Assembly (NCBI GenBank): GCA_002299895.1 | Contig: DBOC01000009.1 | Coordinates: forward strand, 62,001-126,000 | DNA length: 64,000 bases | Source: Sphingomonadales bacterium UBA656 | GTDB taxonomy: Bacteria > Pseudomonadota > Alphaproteobacteria > Sphingomonadales > Sphingomonadaceae | Direction of reading: 5' to 3' | Shown here: positions 18,730 to 28,853 of the stretch, piece by piece | Layout: each line of letters opens with the position of its first letter | Numbering within the stretch: the stretch's first letter is position 1 | The notes under the pieces: generated by a model | Told to the model about the DNA's origin: nothing | Databases searched by the model: none | The model's input: the letters and a program-made list of their open reading frames with translations, nothing else | Position numbers and translations under genes: made by a program

Positions 18730-21700
18730 CCCTATTCTACCCCACCCCCGAACATGAGCGCCTAGCACGTGAAGGCATGTATCATCCTGAGTCTGAAGGC
18801 GATGCCTGCGGCGTTGGGTTGATTGCGGCGACCGATGGCAAGCCGTCACGGCGGGTTGTGGCGGCAGGGATTGAGGCGCTGAAGGCCGTCTGGCATCGCG
18901 GCGCGGTCGACGCAGATGGCAAGACCGGCGATGGCGCAGGCTTGCATATCGACTTGCCCGTCCGATTTTTCGACGACGCCATTTCAGACAGTGGTCACCG
19001 GCCAATGCCCAACCGGTTGGCGGTTGGCATGGTATTTCTGCCGCGCACCGACCTGAGCGCGCAAGAAAATTGCCGCACGATTGTCGAGGCGGAGATTATC
19101 GACGCGGGCTATACCATTTATGGCTGGCGTCAGGTGCCCGTCGACGTGTCAGTCATCGGCGATAAAGCGCAAGCGACGCGGCCCGAGATCGAACAGATCA
19201 TGATCGCCGGCCCTATGCCTGAAGATGTCGACGCAACCGAGTTTGAGAAGAATCTCTACCTCGTTCGCCGCCGGATCGAAAAGAAGATTATCGCCGCCCA
19301 AATCCGCGATTTCTATATCTGCTCGCTGTCGTGCCGTTCGATTGTCTACAAAGGTCTGTTTCTTGCAGAGTCGCTGTCGGTATTTTATCCCGACCTGCAA
19401 GATGACCGGTTCGAAAGCCGCGTTGCGATTTTCCATCAGCGTTATTCAACCAACACATTCCCACAATGGTGGTTGGCGCAGCCGTTCCGCGGCCTTGCGC
19501 ATAATGGTGAGATTAACACCATTCGTGGCAACCAGAATTGGATGAAGAGCCACGAAATCAAAATGGCCAGCATCGCCTTTGGCGCGCAATCGGATGATAT
19601 CAAGCCTGTCATTCCCGCAGGGTCTTCAGACACTGCTGCCTTGGATGCGGTATTTGAAACCTTGGTTCGGTCTGGCAAGGAAGCGCCGACGGCAAAGCTC
19701 ATGCTGATCCCAGAAGCATGGCAATCCAATCCCAATTTGCCCGCCACCCATCGCGCCATGTATGAATATATGGCGAGCGTTATGGAGCCATGGGATGGCC
19801 CTGCCGCTTTGGCGATGACCGACGGCCAATGGGCAGTTGCTGGCGTCGATCGCAACGCGCTGCGCCCACTGCGCTACAGCAGGACGTCGGACAATTTGCT
19901 GGTGATTGGCTCGGAAACCGGAATGGTTGTCCTGCCCGAAACGACGATATTGGAAAAAGGCCGCCTTGGCCCAGGCCAAATGATCGCCGTTAATCTGGAT
20001 GAAGGCAAATTATACCGTGATGGTGAATTGAAGGACCGCATTTCGGCCGAACAGGATTATCGCGCATTGGTGGGCGGCTTCCGCCGCATCACCGACCTGC
20101 CCGATGTTGGCGAGGATAGCACGCCCGCATGGTCGCGCGCTGAACTGACCAAGCGTCAGATCGCTGCGGGCATGACATTAGAAGATATCGAAATGATCCT
20201 GGCGCCAATGATCGAGGATGGCAAGGAAGCCATTGGGTCGATGGGCGACGACACGCCGCTTGCCGTCATCAGCGACAAGCCGCGCCTGATCAGCCAATTC
20301 TTCCGCCAGAATTTCAGCCAAGTCACCAACCCGCCAATCGACAGCTTGCGCGAACGGCATGTGATGAGTCTAAAAACCCGCTTCTCCAATCTTGCCAATA
20401 TCTTGGACGAGAAGAGCCAAAATGCCGATGTCTTGGTGCTAGACAGTCCCGTCCTGACGGCACGCGATTGGCGCAGGCTGAAGACTGCATTTGGTCCGCT
20501 TGGTGCTGAGATTGATTGCACCTATGATGTTTCCACCGGGCAAGAGGGCCTGCGGGCCGCCATAGCACGCATCCGTGAAGAAGCGGTGGCCGCTGTGCGC
20601 ATGGGCAAATCCGAACTATTCCTGACCGATGAGAATATCAGCCCGGATCGCGTGGGTATCGCAATGATCCTCGCAGCGGCAGCGGTGCACACACATTTGG
20701 TCCGCAATGGACTGCGCAGTTACTCTTCAATCAATGTCCGTTCCGCTGAATGTTTAGATACGCATTATTTTGCCGTACTTATTGGCGTAGGCGCGACCAC
20801 GGTGAACGCCTATCTGGCCGAAGCGGTGATTGCCGATCGGCATGGTCGCGGCCTGCTCGATGGTTACAGTTTGATGCAAGCCGTCGAAAATTACCGGACC
20901 GCGATCAACGAAGGTCTGCTGAAAATCATGTCCAAAATGGGCATTGCCGTCATCTCAAGTTACCGTGGGGGCTATAATTTTGAAGCGGTTGGTCTGTCGC
21001 GCGCGTTGGTCAACGACTTCTTCCCCGGTATGCCGAACAAGATTTCAGGCGAAGGGTATCATTCCTTATATTTCAACGCCCGCGACCGTCATGATGATGC
21101 GTTCGATGCCGCCGTTGCTCGCCTGCCCGTAGGCGGGTTTTACAAGCAACGCGATGGTGGGGAGGAACATGCTTATTCCGCCGGCTTGATGCATTTGCTG
21201 CAGAGCGCAGTCGCGAATGACAGCTACTCGACCTACACGCAATTTGCGCAGGGCGTGAAGGAACTGCCGCCGATTTATTTGCGCGATTTGCTGGAATTCA
21301 ACTTCGCCAAAGAACCCGTCGCGATTGACGAAGTTGAAGCCATCACCGAAATCCGTAAGCGTTTCGTGACCCCCGGAATGTCGCTTGGCGCTCTATCGCC
21401 AGAAGCGCATGAAACATTGGCCATCGCGATGAACCGCATCGGCGCAAAGGCCGTATCGGGTGAAGGCGGTGAAGACAGCAAGCGTTTCAAGCCTTATGAA
21501 AATGGCGACAATGCCAATAGCGTGATCAAGCAGATCGCGAGCGGCCGCTTTGGCGTTACGGCCGAATATCTCGGCGCTTGCGAGGAAATTGAAATCAAGG
21601 TCGCGCAGGGCGCTAAGCCGGGTGAAGGCGGGCAATTGCCGGGCTTCAAGGTGACCGAAATGATCGCGCGTCTGCGGCACTCGACACCGGGCGTGACGCT

Positions 21701-23252
21701 GATTTCTCCGCCACCGCATCATGACATTTACTCAATCGAAGATCTGGCGCAGCTGATTTACGACCTCAAGCAGATTAACCCGCGTGCGCGGGTCTGTGTG
21801 AAGCTGGTCAGCGCGGCGGGCATTGGCACGATTGCGGCGGGTGTGGCCAAGGCGCATGCGGACGTCATCTTGGTCTCCGGCAATGTCGGCGGCACGGGTG
21901 CAAGCCCGCAAACCAGCATCAAATATGCGGGCACCCCATGGGAAATGGGCCTGTCCGAGGCGAACCAAGTGCTCACGCTCAACGGCCTGCGCCACCGCGT
22001 CAAATTGCGGACCGATGGCGGCTTAAAAACCGGACGCGACATTGTGGTCGCCGCGATTTTGGGTGCCGAAGAATTTGGTATTGGCACACTCAGCCTTGTC
22101 GCCATGGGCTGCATCATGGTGCGGCAATGCCATTCGAACACCTGCCCTGTGGGCGTGTGTGTTCAGGATGAGGCGTTGCGCAAAAAATTCACAGGCACGC
22201 CCGAGAAGGTCATTAACCTGATGACCTTCATCGCCGAAGAAGTGCGCGAGATACTGGCCAAGCTTGGCTATCGCAGCCTTGATGAAGTCATCGGTCGCAC
22301 CGAACTGCTTCGGCAGGTCAGCCGCGGGGCAGAGCATCTCGACGATCTTGATCTCAACCCGATTTTGGCCAAGGTCGATGCGCCTGACAGCGCGCGCCGT
22401 TTCAGCATCCCGACCTTCCGCAATGAAGTGCCCGACAGCCTGGATGCGCAGATGATCCATGATGCACGGCCCGTGTTCGAACGGCGTGAGAAGATGCAGC
22501 TGACCTATAATGTTCGCAACACGCATCGTGCGGTGGGAACAAGGTTGAGCTCCGAAATCACGCGTTTATATGGCATGAAGGACCTGTCCGAAGGGCATGT
22601 TCATGTCCGTTTGCGTGGTTCTGCTGGCCAGTCGCTCGGGGCGTTTTTGTGCCAGGGCATTACCTTGGAAGTCTTTGGCGATGCCAATGATTATGTGGGT
22701 AAGGGTCTGTCGGGCGGAACGATCATCTTACGTCCAACGGTCAGCAGCCCGCTGACCAGCCAGCAAAATAGCATCATCGGCAACACCGTTCTCTATGGCG
22801 CAACATCAGGTCGCTTGTTCGCGGCCGGACAAGCGGGTGAACGCTTTGCCGTGCGCAATTCCGGCGCGCATGTCGTGGTGGAAGGCTGCGGGTCCAATGG
22901 CCTTGAATATATGACCGGCGGTATGGCGGTTATCTTAGGCAAAGTCGGCAGCAATTTTGGCGCTGGCATGACCGGCGGCATGGCATTTGTGCTCGATACC
23001 GAACGCGACTTTGTCGACATGGCCAACCCCGACAGCATCATATGGCAGCGCCTTGAAAGCACTTATTGGGAAGACGCGCTTAAGGCCCTGATTACCGAAC
23101 ATGCGGAAAAAACCGACAGCGCTTGGTCGAAATCGATCATCGAAGATTGGGACCGCCGGCGTAGCGAATTCTGGCAGATTTGCCCGAAAGAAATGCGCAC
23201 GCGGCTCAGCCAGCCACTGTCCGACCATGAAACATTGGAAGCTGCCGAGTAG
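18726..23252 (+). CDS. gltB: Glutamate synthase (NADPH) large subunit
   Basis: A 1508-residue GOGAT alpha subunit making two glutamates from glutamine and 2-oxoglutarate. A 27-residue propeptide precedes Cys28 (DACGVGL), the N-terminal nucleophile of the amidotransferase domain after processing. A central domain is followed by the FMN-binding synthase domain with GEGGEDSKRF and HHDIYSIEDLAQLI. The 3Fe-4S cysteines are in RQCHSNTCPVGVC. The C-terminal GXGXG beta-helix has GGMAVILGKVG repeats. The start overlaps the gltD stop. A longer frame from 18546 is a read-through artefact inside gltD. Confidence 0.98.
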   Translation: MTLFYPTPEHERLAREGMYHPESEGDACGVGLIAATDGKPSRRVVAAGIEALKAVWHRGAVDADGKTGDGAGLHIDLPVRFFDDAISDSGHRPMPNRLAVGMVFLPRTDLSAQENCRTIVEAEIIDAGYTIYGWRQVPVDVSVIGDKAQATRPEIEQIMIAGPMPEDVDATEFEKNLYLVRRRIEKKIIAAQIRDFYICSLSCRSIVYKGLFLAESLSVFYPDLQDDRFESRVAIFHQRYSTNTFPQWWLAQPFRGLAHNGEINTIRGNQNWMKSHEIKMASIAFGAQSDDIKPVIPAGSSDTAALDAVFETLVRSGKEAPTAKLMLIPEAWQSNPNLPATHRAMYEYMASVMEPWDGPAALAMTDGQWAVAGVDRNALRPLRYSRTSDNLLVIGSETGMVVLPETTILEKGRLGPGQMIAVNLDEGKLYRDGELKDRISAEQDYRALVGGFRRITDLPDVGEDSTPAWSRAELTKRQIAAGMTLEDIEMILAPMIEDGKEAIGSMGDDTPLAVISDKPRLISQFFRQNFSQVTNPPIDSLRERHVMSLKTRFSNLANILDEKSQNADVLVLDSPVLTARDWRRLKTAFGPLGAEIDCTYDVSTGQEGLRAAIARIREEAVAAVRMGKSELFLTDENISPDRVGIAMILAAAAVHTHLVRNGLRSYSSINVRSAECLDTHYFAVLIGVGATTVNAYLAEAVIADRHGRGLLDGYSLMQAVENYRTAINEGLLKIMSKMGIAVISSYRGGYNFEAVGLSRALVNDFFPGMPNKISGEGYHSLYFNARDRHDDAFDAAVARLPVGGFYKQRDGGEEHAYSAGLMHLLQSAVANDSYSTYTQFAQGVKELPPIYLRDLLEFNFAKEPVAIDEVEAITEIRKRFVTPGMSLGALSPEAHETLAIAMNRIGAKAVSGEGGEDSKRFKPYENGDNANSVIKQIASGRFGVTAEYLGACEEIEIKVAQGAKPGEGGQLPGFKVTEMIARLRHSTPGVTLISPPPHHDIYSIEDLAQLIYDLKQINPRARVCVKLVSAAGIGTIAAGVAKAHADVILVSGNVGGTGASPQTSIKYAGTPWEMGLSEANQVLTLNGLRHRVKLRTDGGLKTGRDIVVAAILGAEEFGIGTLSLVAMGCIMVRQCHSNTCPVGVCVQDEALRKKFTGTPEKVINLMTFIAEEVREILAKLGYRSLDEVIGRTELLRQVSRGAEHLDDLDLNPILAKVDAPDSARRFSIPTFRNEVPDSLDAQMIHDARPVFERREKMQLTYNVRNTHRAVGTRLSSEITRLYGMKDLSEGHVHVRLRGSAGQSLGAFLCQGITLEVFGDANDYVGKGLSGGTIILRPTVSSPLTSQQNSIIGNTVLYGATSGRLFAAGQAGERFAVRNSGAHVVVEGCGSNGLEYMTGGMAVILGKVGSNFGAGMTGGMAFVLDTERDFVDMANPDSIIWQRLESTYWEDALKALITEHAEKTDSAWSKSIIEDWDRRRSEFWQICPKEMRTRLSQPLSDHETLEAAE

Positions 23253-23366
23253 AATAAGATGTGATGCACGCGGCTGTCCCTGAGGCGCTTACCGAATCGC
23301 CACTGGTCAATTGCCGCTTTCCCTGCTTTACTCGTCACTTAGACTTGTGACGGAGAAGCCTTATTT

Positions 23367-25118
23367 ATGCGTAGCCTGTTAATCGCCGGATCCTTATTTG
23401 CGCTGTCGGCGCCTGCTTATGCTGATGCCAATCAGGATCTCATTGTTTTGGTCGATGATGTCTGGGCGACGGCGTTGAAAGAGGCGCCTGTCTACGCCAG
23501 CGCGCTGGGCGTGAATGACTATGCCGATGAACTTGGCGATTATACGTTGGCAGCGCAGGACCGCAGAGCCGCCGATGCGGCGAAGTTCCTCGCCCGATTG
23601 GATGCCATTCCCACAAATGCGTTGAGCGCAGCGTCCAAGGTAGAGGCGGGCATATTGAGGCGGTCATTGCTGTCCACCATCGAAGGCAATAAGTTCGGGC
23701 AGCGCGCGATCAACTTCACGACATATTCGAGTTGGCACCAACAACTCGCGAGCATGGCGCGCAACTTGCCGTTCAAGACCAAGAAAGATTTTGAAAGCTA
23801 CAATGCGCGGTTAGCGCAATATGGCCGCGTTAATGACGAGAATATTGCCGTTGCCAATGTCGCGATCAAAGGCAAATTTACGCAGCCTTGCGAGACGCTG
23901 ACAGGATTTGAGGGAACGGTGCGCGGACTGATCACATCCGACATTCACCAGTCGCGTTTTTATGGCCCTTATGCAGCAAAGCGCCCCGAGAATATTTCCG
24001 AAAGCGACTTTGCGGCGCTCGCAGCCAAAGCGGAAGCGACCATCAGTAATATCATCCACCCAGCGCTCGCCAAGCAGTTGGCGTGGTACACCGCAAGCTA
24101 TAAGCCCGCGTGCGCCAAGGCGCCTGGCGTGTCGGCGCAGCCTAATGGCGCGGCTTATTACGCCTTTCGCATCCGCGAGGAGACCACGACCAATCTGACC
24201 GCAGAGCAAATCCACCAGATCGGTCTCAGCGAAGTATCGCGTATTCGCGCCGAAATGGTCGAGGTCGCGAAAAAGGCAGGCTATCCCAGCCGCGAAGCCT
24301 TTATTGAGCATCTGCGTACTGACCCGCAATATTATGCCAAAACGCCCGAGGAGTTGATGGAGAAGGTCGCGCGCGTGACCAAAATTATCGACGGGAAGAT
24401 GCCCAGCCTATTCGGTCGCCTGCCCCGTTTGCCCTATGGCATAAGAGAAATTCCAGCCGAAACGGCCGAAGGCACGACCACGGCTTATTATAATCCGGGC
24501 TCACCCGAAATCGGGATTTCCGGCACCTATTTTGTCAACACGTCGAAATTGAACCAGCGGCCGTTCTGGGAAATTCCGGCGCTATCGGTGCATGAAGCCG
24601 TTCCTGGGCATCATCATCAAATTGCATTGCAGCAGGAGCTGCCTTTGTCCGATTTTCGCAAATATGGCGCGTCCTTCACGGCATTTACCGAAGGCTGGGG
24701 ACTATATTCCGAACGGCTCGGTATCGAAATGGGGCTATATGACACGCCCGCCAAGGACATGGGCCGCCTGTCCTATGAAATGTGGCGGGCGTGCCGCTTA
24801 GTGGTCGACACGGGCATTCATGCCAAGGGCTGGAGCAAGCAACAGGCCATAGCCTTCATGACCGACAATAGTGCTTTGTCCGCAGCCAATATCGAAGCGG
24901 AGGTAAACCGCTATATTAGCTGGCCGGGTCAGGCGCTCGCTTACAAATTAGGCGAGCTGAAAATCCGCGAATTACGCAACAAGGCGACCCAAGAGCTGGG
25001 CCCCAAATTTGATCTGGCCGCTTTCCATGACGCAGTGCTTGGACAAGGATCTGTACCGCTCGAAGTCCTTGAGCAGCAGATTACAGACTGGATCGCAGCT
25101 GAAAAAGCAAAGAGCTGA
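23367..25118 (+). CDS. DUF885-family putative zinc metallopeptidase, exported
   Basis: A 583-residue DUF885 protein. It has a cleavable signal peptide (MRSLLIAGSLFALSAPAYA) and a gluzincin-like metal motif HEAVPGH at about 409-415, with a downstream GWGLYSERLG helix supplying the likely third ligand (Glu). Family members are thought to be peptidases but substrates are unknown. The mature protein should be periplasmic. It is monocistronic, 114 bp after gltB, and ends one base before the convergent neighbour's stop. A short inverted repeat (CGTCAC/GTGACG) sits just before the start. Confidence 0.88.
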   Translation: MRSLLIAGSLFALSAPAYADANQDLIVLVDDVWATALKEAPVYASALGVNDYADELGDYTLAAQDRRAADAAKFLARLDAIPTNALSAASKVEAGILRRSLLSTIEGNKFGQRAINFTTYSSWHQQLASMARNLPFKTKKDFESYNARLAQYGRVNDENIAVANVAIKGKFTQPCETLTGFEGTVRGLITSDIHQSRFYGPYAAKRPENISESDFAALAAKAEATISNIIHPALAKQLAWYTASYKPACAKAPGVSAQPNGAAYYAFRIREETTTNLTAEQIHQIGLSEVSRIRAEMVEVAKKAGYPSREAFIEHLRTDPQYYAKTPEELMEKVARVTKIIDGKMPSLFGRLPRLPYGIREIPAETAEGTTTAYYNPGSPEIGISGTYFVNTSKLNQRPFWEIPALSVHEAVPGHHHQIALQQELPLSDFRKYGASFTAFTEGWGLYSERLGIEMGLYDTPAKDMGRLSYEMWRACRLVVDTGIHAKGWSKQQAIAFMTDNSALSAANIEAEVNRYISWPGQALAYKLGELKIRELRNKATQELGPKFDLAAFHDAVLGQGSVPLEVLEQQITDWIAAEKAKS

Positions 25119-25119
25119 T

Positions 25120-25707
25120 TTAGCTTTTTGGTTGTGGAAGCGGTTCGGCCTCAGCGTTGGCCGCTTCTTTAGCGTCTAGCTCAGCCTGCAACTTTGCTTC
25201 CCGCTCAGCACGGCCTTTTTCAAATTCGACAACGCGCGCTTCTACTTCGGCGGCTTCGGCATCAATGCCGGCCATACGCTTGGCGCGCTCGGCGGCGATC
25301 AAGCGTCCAAAAGTAATGCCGGGATCTTGTGCCTTTTCGGCATAAGACTTGTTAATCTCCGCCAAGCCGCAGCCTGTAAATCCGCCAGCGCCAGATGGGG
25401 AGCAGCTCATCGTGCCGCTTGCCGCGACATATTCGTAGGATTTAATCCGCTCAGACATGGCTTGGTTGCGCGGGTCATTGGGGTCGCCACGCAAATTGGT
25501 CGGGATGCGATAACGGTCCGCCTCCCCCATGCGCGCGCAGACGACGATTTCATCGCCAACGCTTTCGGGGCATTTGTCATTGCCGTAGATGATGAGCTGA
25601 TTGATTTTTTCATCGCCCGGCTTGGCGGTCAATGCATCCTGAGCTGGTGCCTGCGCCGATAGCATCAAGGCGATGCTCGCGAGCGAAATTCTGGTCATTG
25701 CTTTCAC
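25120..25707 (-). CDS. Uncharacterised exported protein with C-terminal charged helix
   Basis: A protein of about 195 residues that I do not recognise by name. A signal peptide (SLASIALMLSAQAPAQ) is followed by a globular region with several Cys (KCPES, VCARMGE, TMSCSP, GCGLAE) and ending in ITFGRLIAAERAKR. The last 60 residues are Glu/Ala/Lys-rich and probably helical or coiled-coil. GTG 25707 is preferred because GGAG lies eight bases before it. ATG 25698 is an alternative. The frame is convergent with the DUF885 gene and its codon use matches the neighbours. Confidence 0.78.
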   Translation of the reverse strand: MKAMTRISLASIALMLSAQAPAQDALTAKPGDEKINQLIIYGNDKCPESVGDEIVVCARMGEADRYRIPTNLRGDPNDPRNQAMSERIKSYEYVAASGTMSCSPSGAGGFTGCGLAEINKSYAEKAQDPGITFGRLIAAERAKRMAGIDAEAAEVEARVVEFEKGRAEREAKLQAELDAKEAANAEAEPLPQPKS

Positions 25708-25770
25708 GAGATCATCTCCAAATATCTGTGGCCTGCTTTTGAACATTGCCGGCTGAATGCTTTATGAAGT

Positions 25771-26319
25771 TTAAATATGTTTCGACACGGCAATCGCGGT
25801 GCGACACCCCATGCGGACCAAGGCGCTCAACAACGGATAAGCAGGCGCACGTTCCGCGCCTTGCTCCAAAGCCGTGGCCTTATGTTCCAGTTCATCGGCC
25901 TGAAAATCCGCGATCATCGCGGATAATTCCGGATCGCTATCGCCAATTTCGGCGAGTTGTTCGCTATAATGGCGGTCGATTTCGGTCTCCACAGCGACGG
26001 TGCATGCCATGGCGGCCTCCGGCCCGATGGCCGCAGACACAGCGCCAAGCGCAAAGCCCGCGACATTCCAGACCGGGTGCAAGGCCGTGGGACGGACGCC
26101 ACGTTCGGTCATCATCTTGTCAAAGGCGCTGAGATGGCGTTCCTCTTGTTCGGCCATATGCGCGATGCTGCGCGCCGCAGGGGTGCGATCGCCCATCACC
26201 GCAAGCTGCCCAGCATAAATCCGTTTCGCACCAAACTCACCCGCATGGTTCACGCGGATCATGCGTTTGATTGCTTGTGCCCGCTGCGCGGAGGTTTTTA
26301 GATTTTCTTGCTGCGCCAT
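25771..26319 (-). CDS. coq7: Demethoxyubiquinone hydroxylase COQ7 family
   Basis: A 182-residue di-iron hydroxylase of late ubiquinone synthesis (demethoxyubiquinol to 5-hydroxyubiquinol). Likely iron ligands are Glu28 (NHAGEFGA), Glu59 and His62 (EERH), Glu in VETEIDRHY (about 111-117), and Glu143 and His146 (ELEH). The order matches the two-repeat four-helix COQ7 fold. The start overlaps the end of dsbB by 22 bp, so the two are probably co-translated. coq4 lies elsewhere in this window. Confidence 0.93.
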   Translation of the reverse strand: MAQQENLKTSAQRAQAIKRMIRVNHAGEFGAKRIYAGQLAVMGDRTPAARSIAHMAEQEERHLSAFDKMMTERGVRPTALHPVWNVAGFALGAVSAAIGPEAAMACTVAVETEIDRHYSEQLAEIGDSDPELSAMIADFQADELEHKATALEQGAERAPAYPLLSALVRMGCRTAIAVSKHI

Positions 26320-26777
26320 ATCATTGCCAAGATGAGCATTGCGCCGCCGAACGACAAGAGAAAATTATACCCCGCGAGAGAAATGCCAAATAAGGTCCAA
26401 GGCGCCACGTCACACCGCACCAACGGGGCGTTCATAATCGACTGGAGCAAATCATCGCCGCTGCCCGAAATCGTCGCCGTGCAGGCAGTGAGCCCTTCCC
26501 AATAGCCATATTCCACGCCCGCATGAAAGCCGCCAATAAGCCCGCTGCTGGCGATCGCCAATGCCGCCAGCGCGACCAGTACTGTGCGAAAACCCGTGTT
26601 GCTGACGCGAAAAGCGACGAGCGTAATCGCAACCGCCGCAAAATGGGGATAACGTTGCCACCAACACATTTCGCACGGGAAAAGCCCGCCAATATATTGC
26701 GACCCATAAGCGCCCCCAAGCAACGCAGCGGGTAACAAAAATGCCAGAATATGGGCCTTATCGAATTTTGATGCCAT
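26298..26777 (-). CDS. dsbB: Disulfide bond formation protein B
   Basis: A 159-residue inner-membrane protein with four predicted helices that reoxidises DsbA and passes electrons to quinone. The first periplasmic pair is C35/C38 (CEMC) and the second is C99 with C122. It is slightly short but complete. It is upstream of and overlapping coq7. The shared link to ubiquinone may explain the pairing, which is inference. Confidence 0.93.
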   Translation of the reverse strand: MASKFDKAHILAFLLPAALLGGAYGSQYIGGLFPCEMCWWQRYPHFAAVAITLVAFRVSNTGFRTVLVALAALAIASSGLIGGFHAGVEYGYWEGLTACTATISGSGDDLLQSIMNAPLVRCDVAPWTLFGISLAGYNFLLSFGGAMLILAMIWRSKKI

Positions 26778-26852
26778 ATGCGGTGAACCCTAGAAATCTA
26801 TCGTGCTGAAGCAAGTTGTCAGTGCCCCCTCGGCGCCGCTCTCCCCCAAACC

Positions 26853-26940
26853 GTCACCCTGAACTTGTTTCAGGGTCCATCGTGCCTCGCATGCCCAGAG
26901 CTTACTGCACGATAGATGCTGAAACAAGTTCAGCATGACG
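26853..26940 (+). repeat. BIME-like paired-hairpin repeat, copy 3
   Basis: The left hairpin is CCCTGAA-CTTGT-TTCAGGG and the right hairpin TGCTGAA-ACAAG-TTCAGCA. The spacer contains GCCCAGAGCT. It matches the reverse complement of copy 4 through GGGTCCATCGTGC and GCCCAGAGCT, so the two copies lie in opposite orientation. It is between the S41 peptidase and dsbB. Confidence 0.88.
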
Positions 26941-26958
26941 TCGAAGAGAGAGACGCCC

Positions 26959-28326
26959 TCAATTCTTTGCTTTGGTCTTGATGGGCTTTGCCGCCAGTTT
27001 CATCGTCCGCGGGCCAAGGCGCTGCAGCGTTTCCATTGCATAATATAATTGGAAATCCTCTATGCCCTTTGCCTTTAACTGCTCGGCGGTCATGGCGAAG
27101 CGGGGATCGTCCTTCAGGTCTTGTTCGAGATCCTTAGTGTTGTCTTTCAATTCATTGACCAAATGACGGCGCAGATCGGATTCACGGATCGACACCCGGC
27201 TTTTATAGTCAGGATCCGTCAACTGCGGCACGCGAATATCGGGCTTAATCCCGCCTTCTTGCACCGAACGGCCCGATGGCAAATGGTAGCGTGCCACCGT
27301 CAAGCGCAAGCCAGTGTCACGCGTCAGGGGAAGGACATTCTGCACCGATCCCTTACCAAAGCTGCGTTCCCCCATAACGAGCCCGCGTTGATGGTCTTGC
27401 AAGGCACCCGCGACGATTTCAGAGGCCGAAGCCGACCCAGCATCAATCAACACAATGATCGGCGCACCGCCCGTCACATCACCTGGAACGGCGCGTTCAG
27501 ACCACCAGCGGTCCACATTGCGCGGGTCGCGACCCCGTTCGGACACAATCTCTCCCGACTTTAAAAACGCATCGGAGACGACCACCGCCTCATCTAATAT
27601 GCCGCCCGGATTGGAGCGCAGGTCGATGATATATCCCAAAGGATTGCTGCCCAAACTCTTCTTAATGCCCGCAACCGCAGCCACAACATCCGCACCCGTC
27701 TGTTCGGAAAAGCCCGTTACGGAGATAATGCCGATGCGATCTTTCACTTCCCATTGCACAGGTTTCAGGTCGATAATCGCGCGTGTTAGCGTGACGTCAA
27801 ATGGCCCATCGCGACCGGGACGGAAAATTGTGAGCTTAATACTGGTGCCCGGCGCGCCGCGCATGGCCTCCACCGCTTCGTCCAAGGTGCCGCCAACGAT
27901 CAACTTGCCGTCGAGATGGGTAATGAAGTCGCCGGACTTGATGCCTGCTTTGTCGGCGGGCGTATCCTTGGTCGGCGCGATGACCTTCACCGCTTCATCC
28001 TCAAGCGTTACCGAAAGCCCAAGACCGCCATATTCGCCATCAATTTGCGTCCGCAGTGAACTAAAGTCGGAGCGGTCCAGAAAACCGCTATGCGGATCCA
28101 AGCTGGACAGCATCCCTTGAATCGCACCCTCCATCAATTTCTTGTCATCGACCTTGTCGACATAGCTGGATTTGACCTTGCGATAGACAGCAAGAAATGC
28201 GTCCAAATCCTCAATCTGCTGCGCCTCAACTTGTTGTTGCTGCATATTTTGCGCAACGAGCACCGTGCCGGGCACGGCTATGGCCGCGGCTATGGCAAGG
28301 GTAGCGGTCAGCAAACGGTTCTTCAT
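26959..28326 (-). CDS. ctpA: S41-family carboxy-terminal processing protease
   Basis: A 455-residue periplasmic serine protease. A signal peptide (LLTATLAIAAAIAVPGTVLVAQ) is followed by an N-terminal helix pair, a PDZ domain (about 80-165, with GGLGLSVTLE and GIKSGDFITHLDG) and the S41 core. The catalytic Ser is in SASASEIVAGAL and the Lys in SFGKGSVQ. It trims C-termini of envelope proteins. ATG 28326 is chosen because GGAA is six bases upstream. It is the last gene of the run proA-nadD-rsfS-rlmH-this gene, though an 80-bp gap separates it from rlmH. Confidence 0.94.
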   Translation of the reverse strand: MKNRLLTATLAIAAAIAVPGTVLVAQNMQQQQVEAQQIEDLDAFLAVYRKVKSSYVDKVDDKKLMEGAIQGMLSSLDPHSGFLDRSDFSSLRTQIDGEYGGLGLSVTLEDEAVKVIAPTKDTPADKAGIKSGDFITHLDGKLIVGGTLDEAVEAMRGAPGTSIKLTIFRPGRDGPFDVTLTRAIIDLKPVQWEVKDRIGIISVTGFSEQTGADVVAAVAGIKKSLGSNPLGYIIDLRSNPGGILDEAVVVSDAFLKSGEIVSERGRDPRNVDRWWSERAVPGDVTGGAPIIVLIDAGSASASEIVAGALQDHQRGLVMGERSFGKGSVQNVLPLTRDTGLRLTVARYHLPSGRSVQEGGIKPDIRVPQLTDPDYKSRVSIRESDLRRHLVNELKDNTKDLEQDLKDDPRFAMTAEQLKAKGIEDFQLYYAMETLQRLGPRTMKLAAKPIKTKAKN

Positions 28327-28406
28327 AAACATTTCCAATTCATCTTATTGTTGCTGCTATATCCCGCCTTAACCCCGTGTGAAAGCAGCTTTGCAACTCG
28401 CGCGCA

Positions 28407-28829
28407 TCATCCCTCGCGATGATAAGGATGGTTGGCGATAATCGATGTCGCGCGGAACAATTGTTCGGCCAGCATCGCGCGCGCCATTAAATGCGGCCAT
28501 GTCGCTTTGCCAAAGGCGATGAGCGTGTCGGCTCCAGCGCGGGCCGTGTCATCAAAGCCGTCGGCTGCACCGATGAGGAAGCGCACTTCGCGCACGCCAT
28601 CGTCGCGCCAGCGCTCCAATAAGCGCGCCAGTTCAACCGAGCTGAGCTGCGCGCCCTTTTCATCCAAAATAATAGTTTTGTAAGGCGTATCGGATGCCGG
28701 AAGCTCCCCGCCCTTATCGGGTAGTTCACTATGCTTGGTCGGCCAGCTAATCCGTTTCAGATAGCGTTGGACCAGCTCCGCTTCTGGGGAGCGGCCAATT
28801 TTGCCGCGCGCGATGATGTGCAGGCGCAT
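28407..28829 (-). CDS. rlmH: 23S rRNA (pseudouridine1915-N3)-methyltransferase
   Basis: A 140-residue SPOUT methyltransferase that methylates pseudouridine 1915 in helix 69 of 23S rRNA. The N-terminus is MRLHIIARGKIGRSPE, the SAM-binding knot has FLIGAADGF, and the C-terminus has AMLAEQLFRA and NHPYHR. The ATG at 28829 matches the family start; another ATG two codons upstream is possible. It follows rsfS closely, a conserved ribosome-maturation pair. Confidence 0.95.
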   Translation of the reverse strand: MRLHIIARGKIGRSPEAELVQRYLKRISWPTKHSELPDKGGELPASDTPYKTIILDEKGAQLSSVELARLLERWRDDGVREVRFLIGAADGFDDTARAGADTLIAFGKATWPHLMARAMLAEQLFRATSIIANHPYHREG

Positions 28830-28853
28830 CGCCATCGGCGCGGGCAATCGGTC

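Noticed and set aside
17287..23252. Reversed gltD-gltB order as an unusual rearrangement
   Set aside because: gltD before gltB is already known in other alphaproteobacteria such as Azospirillum, so it is not a novelty.
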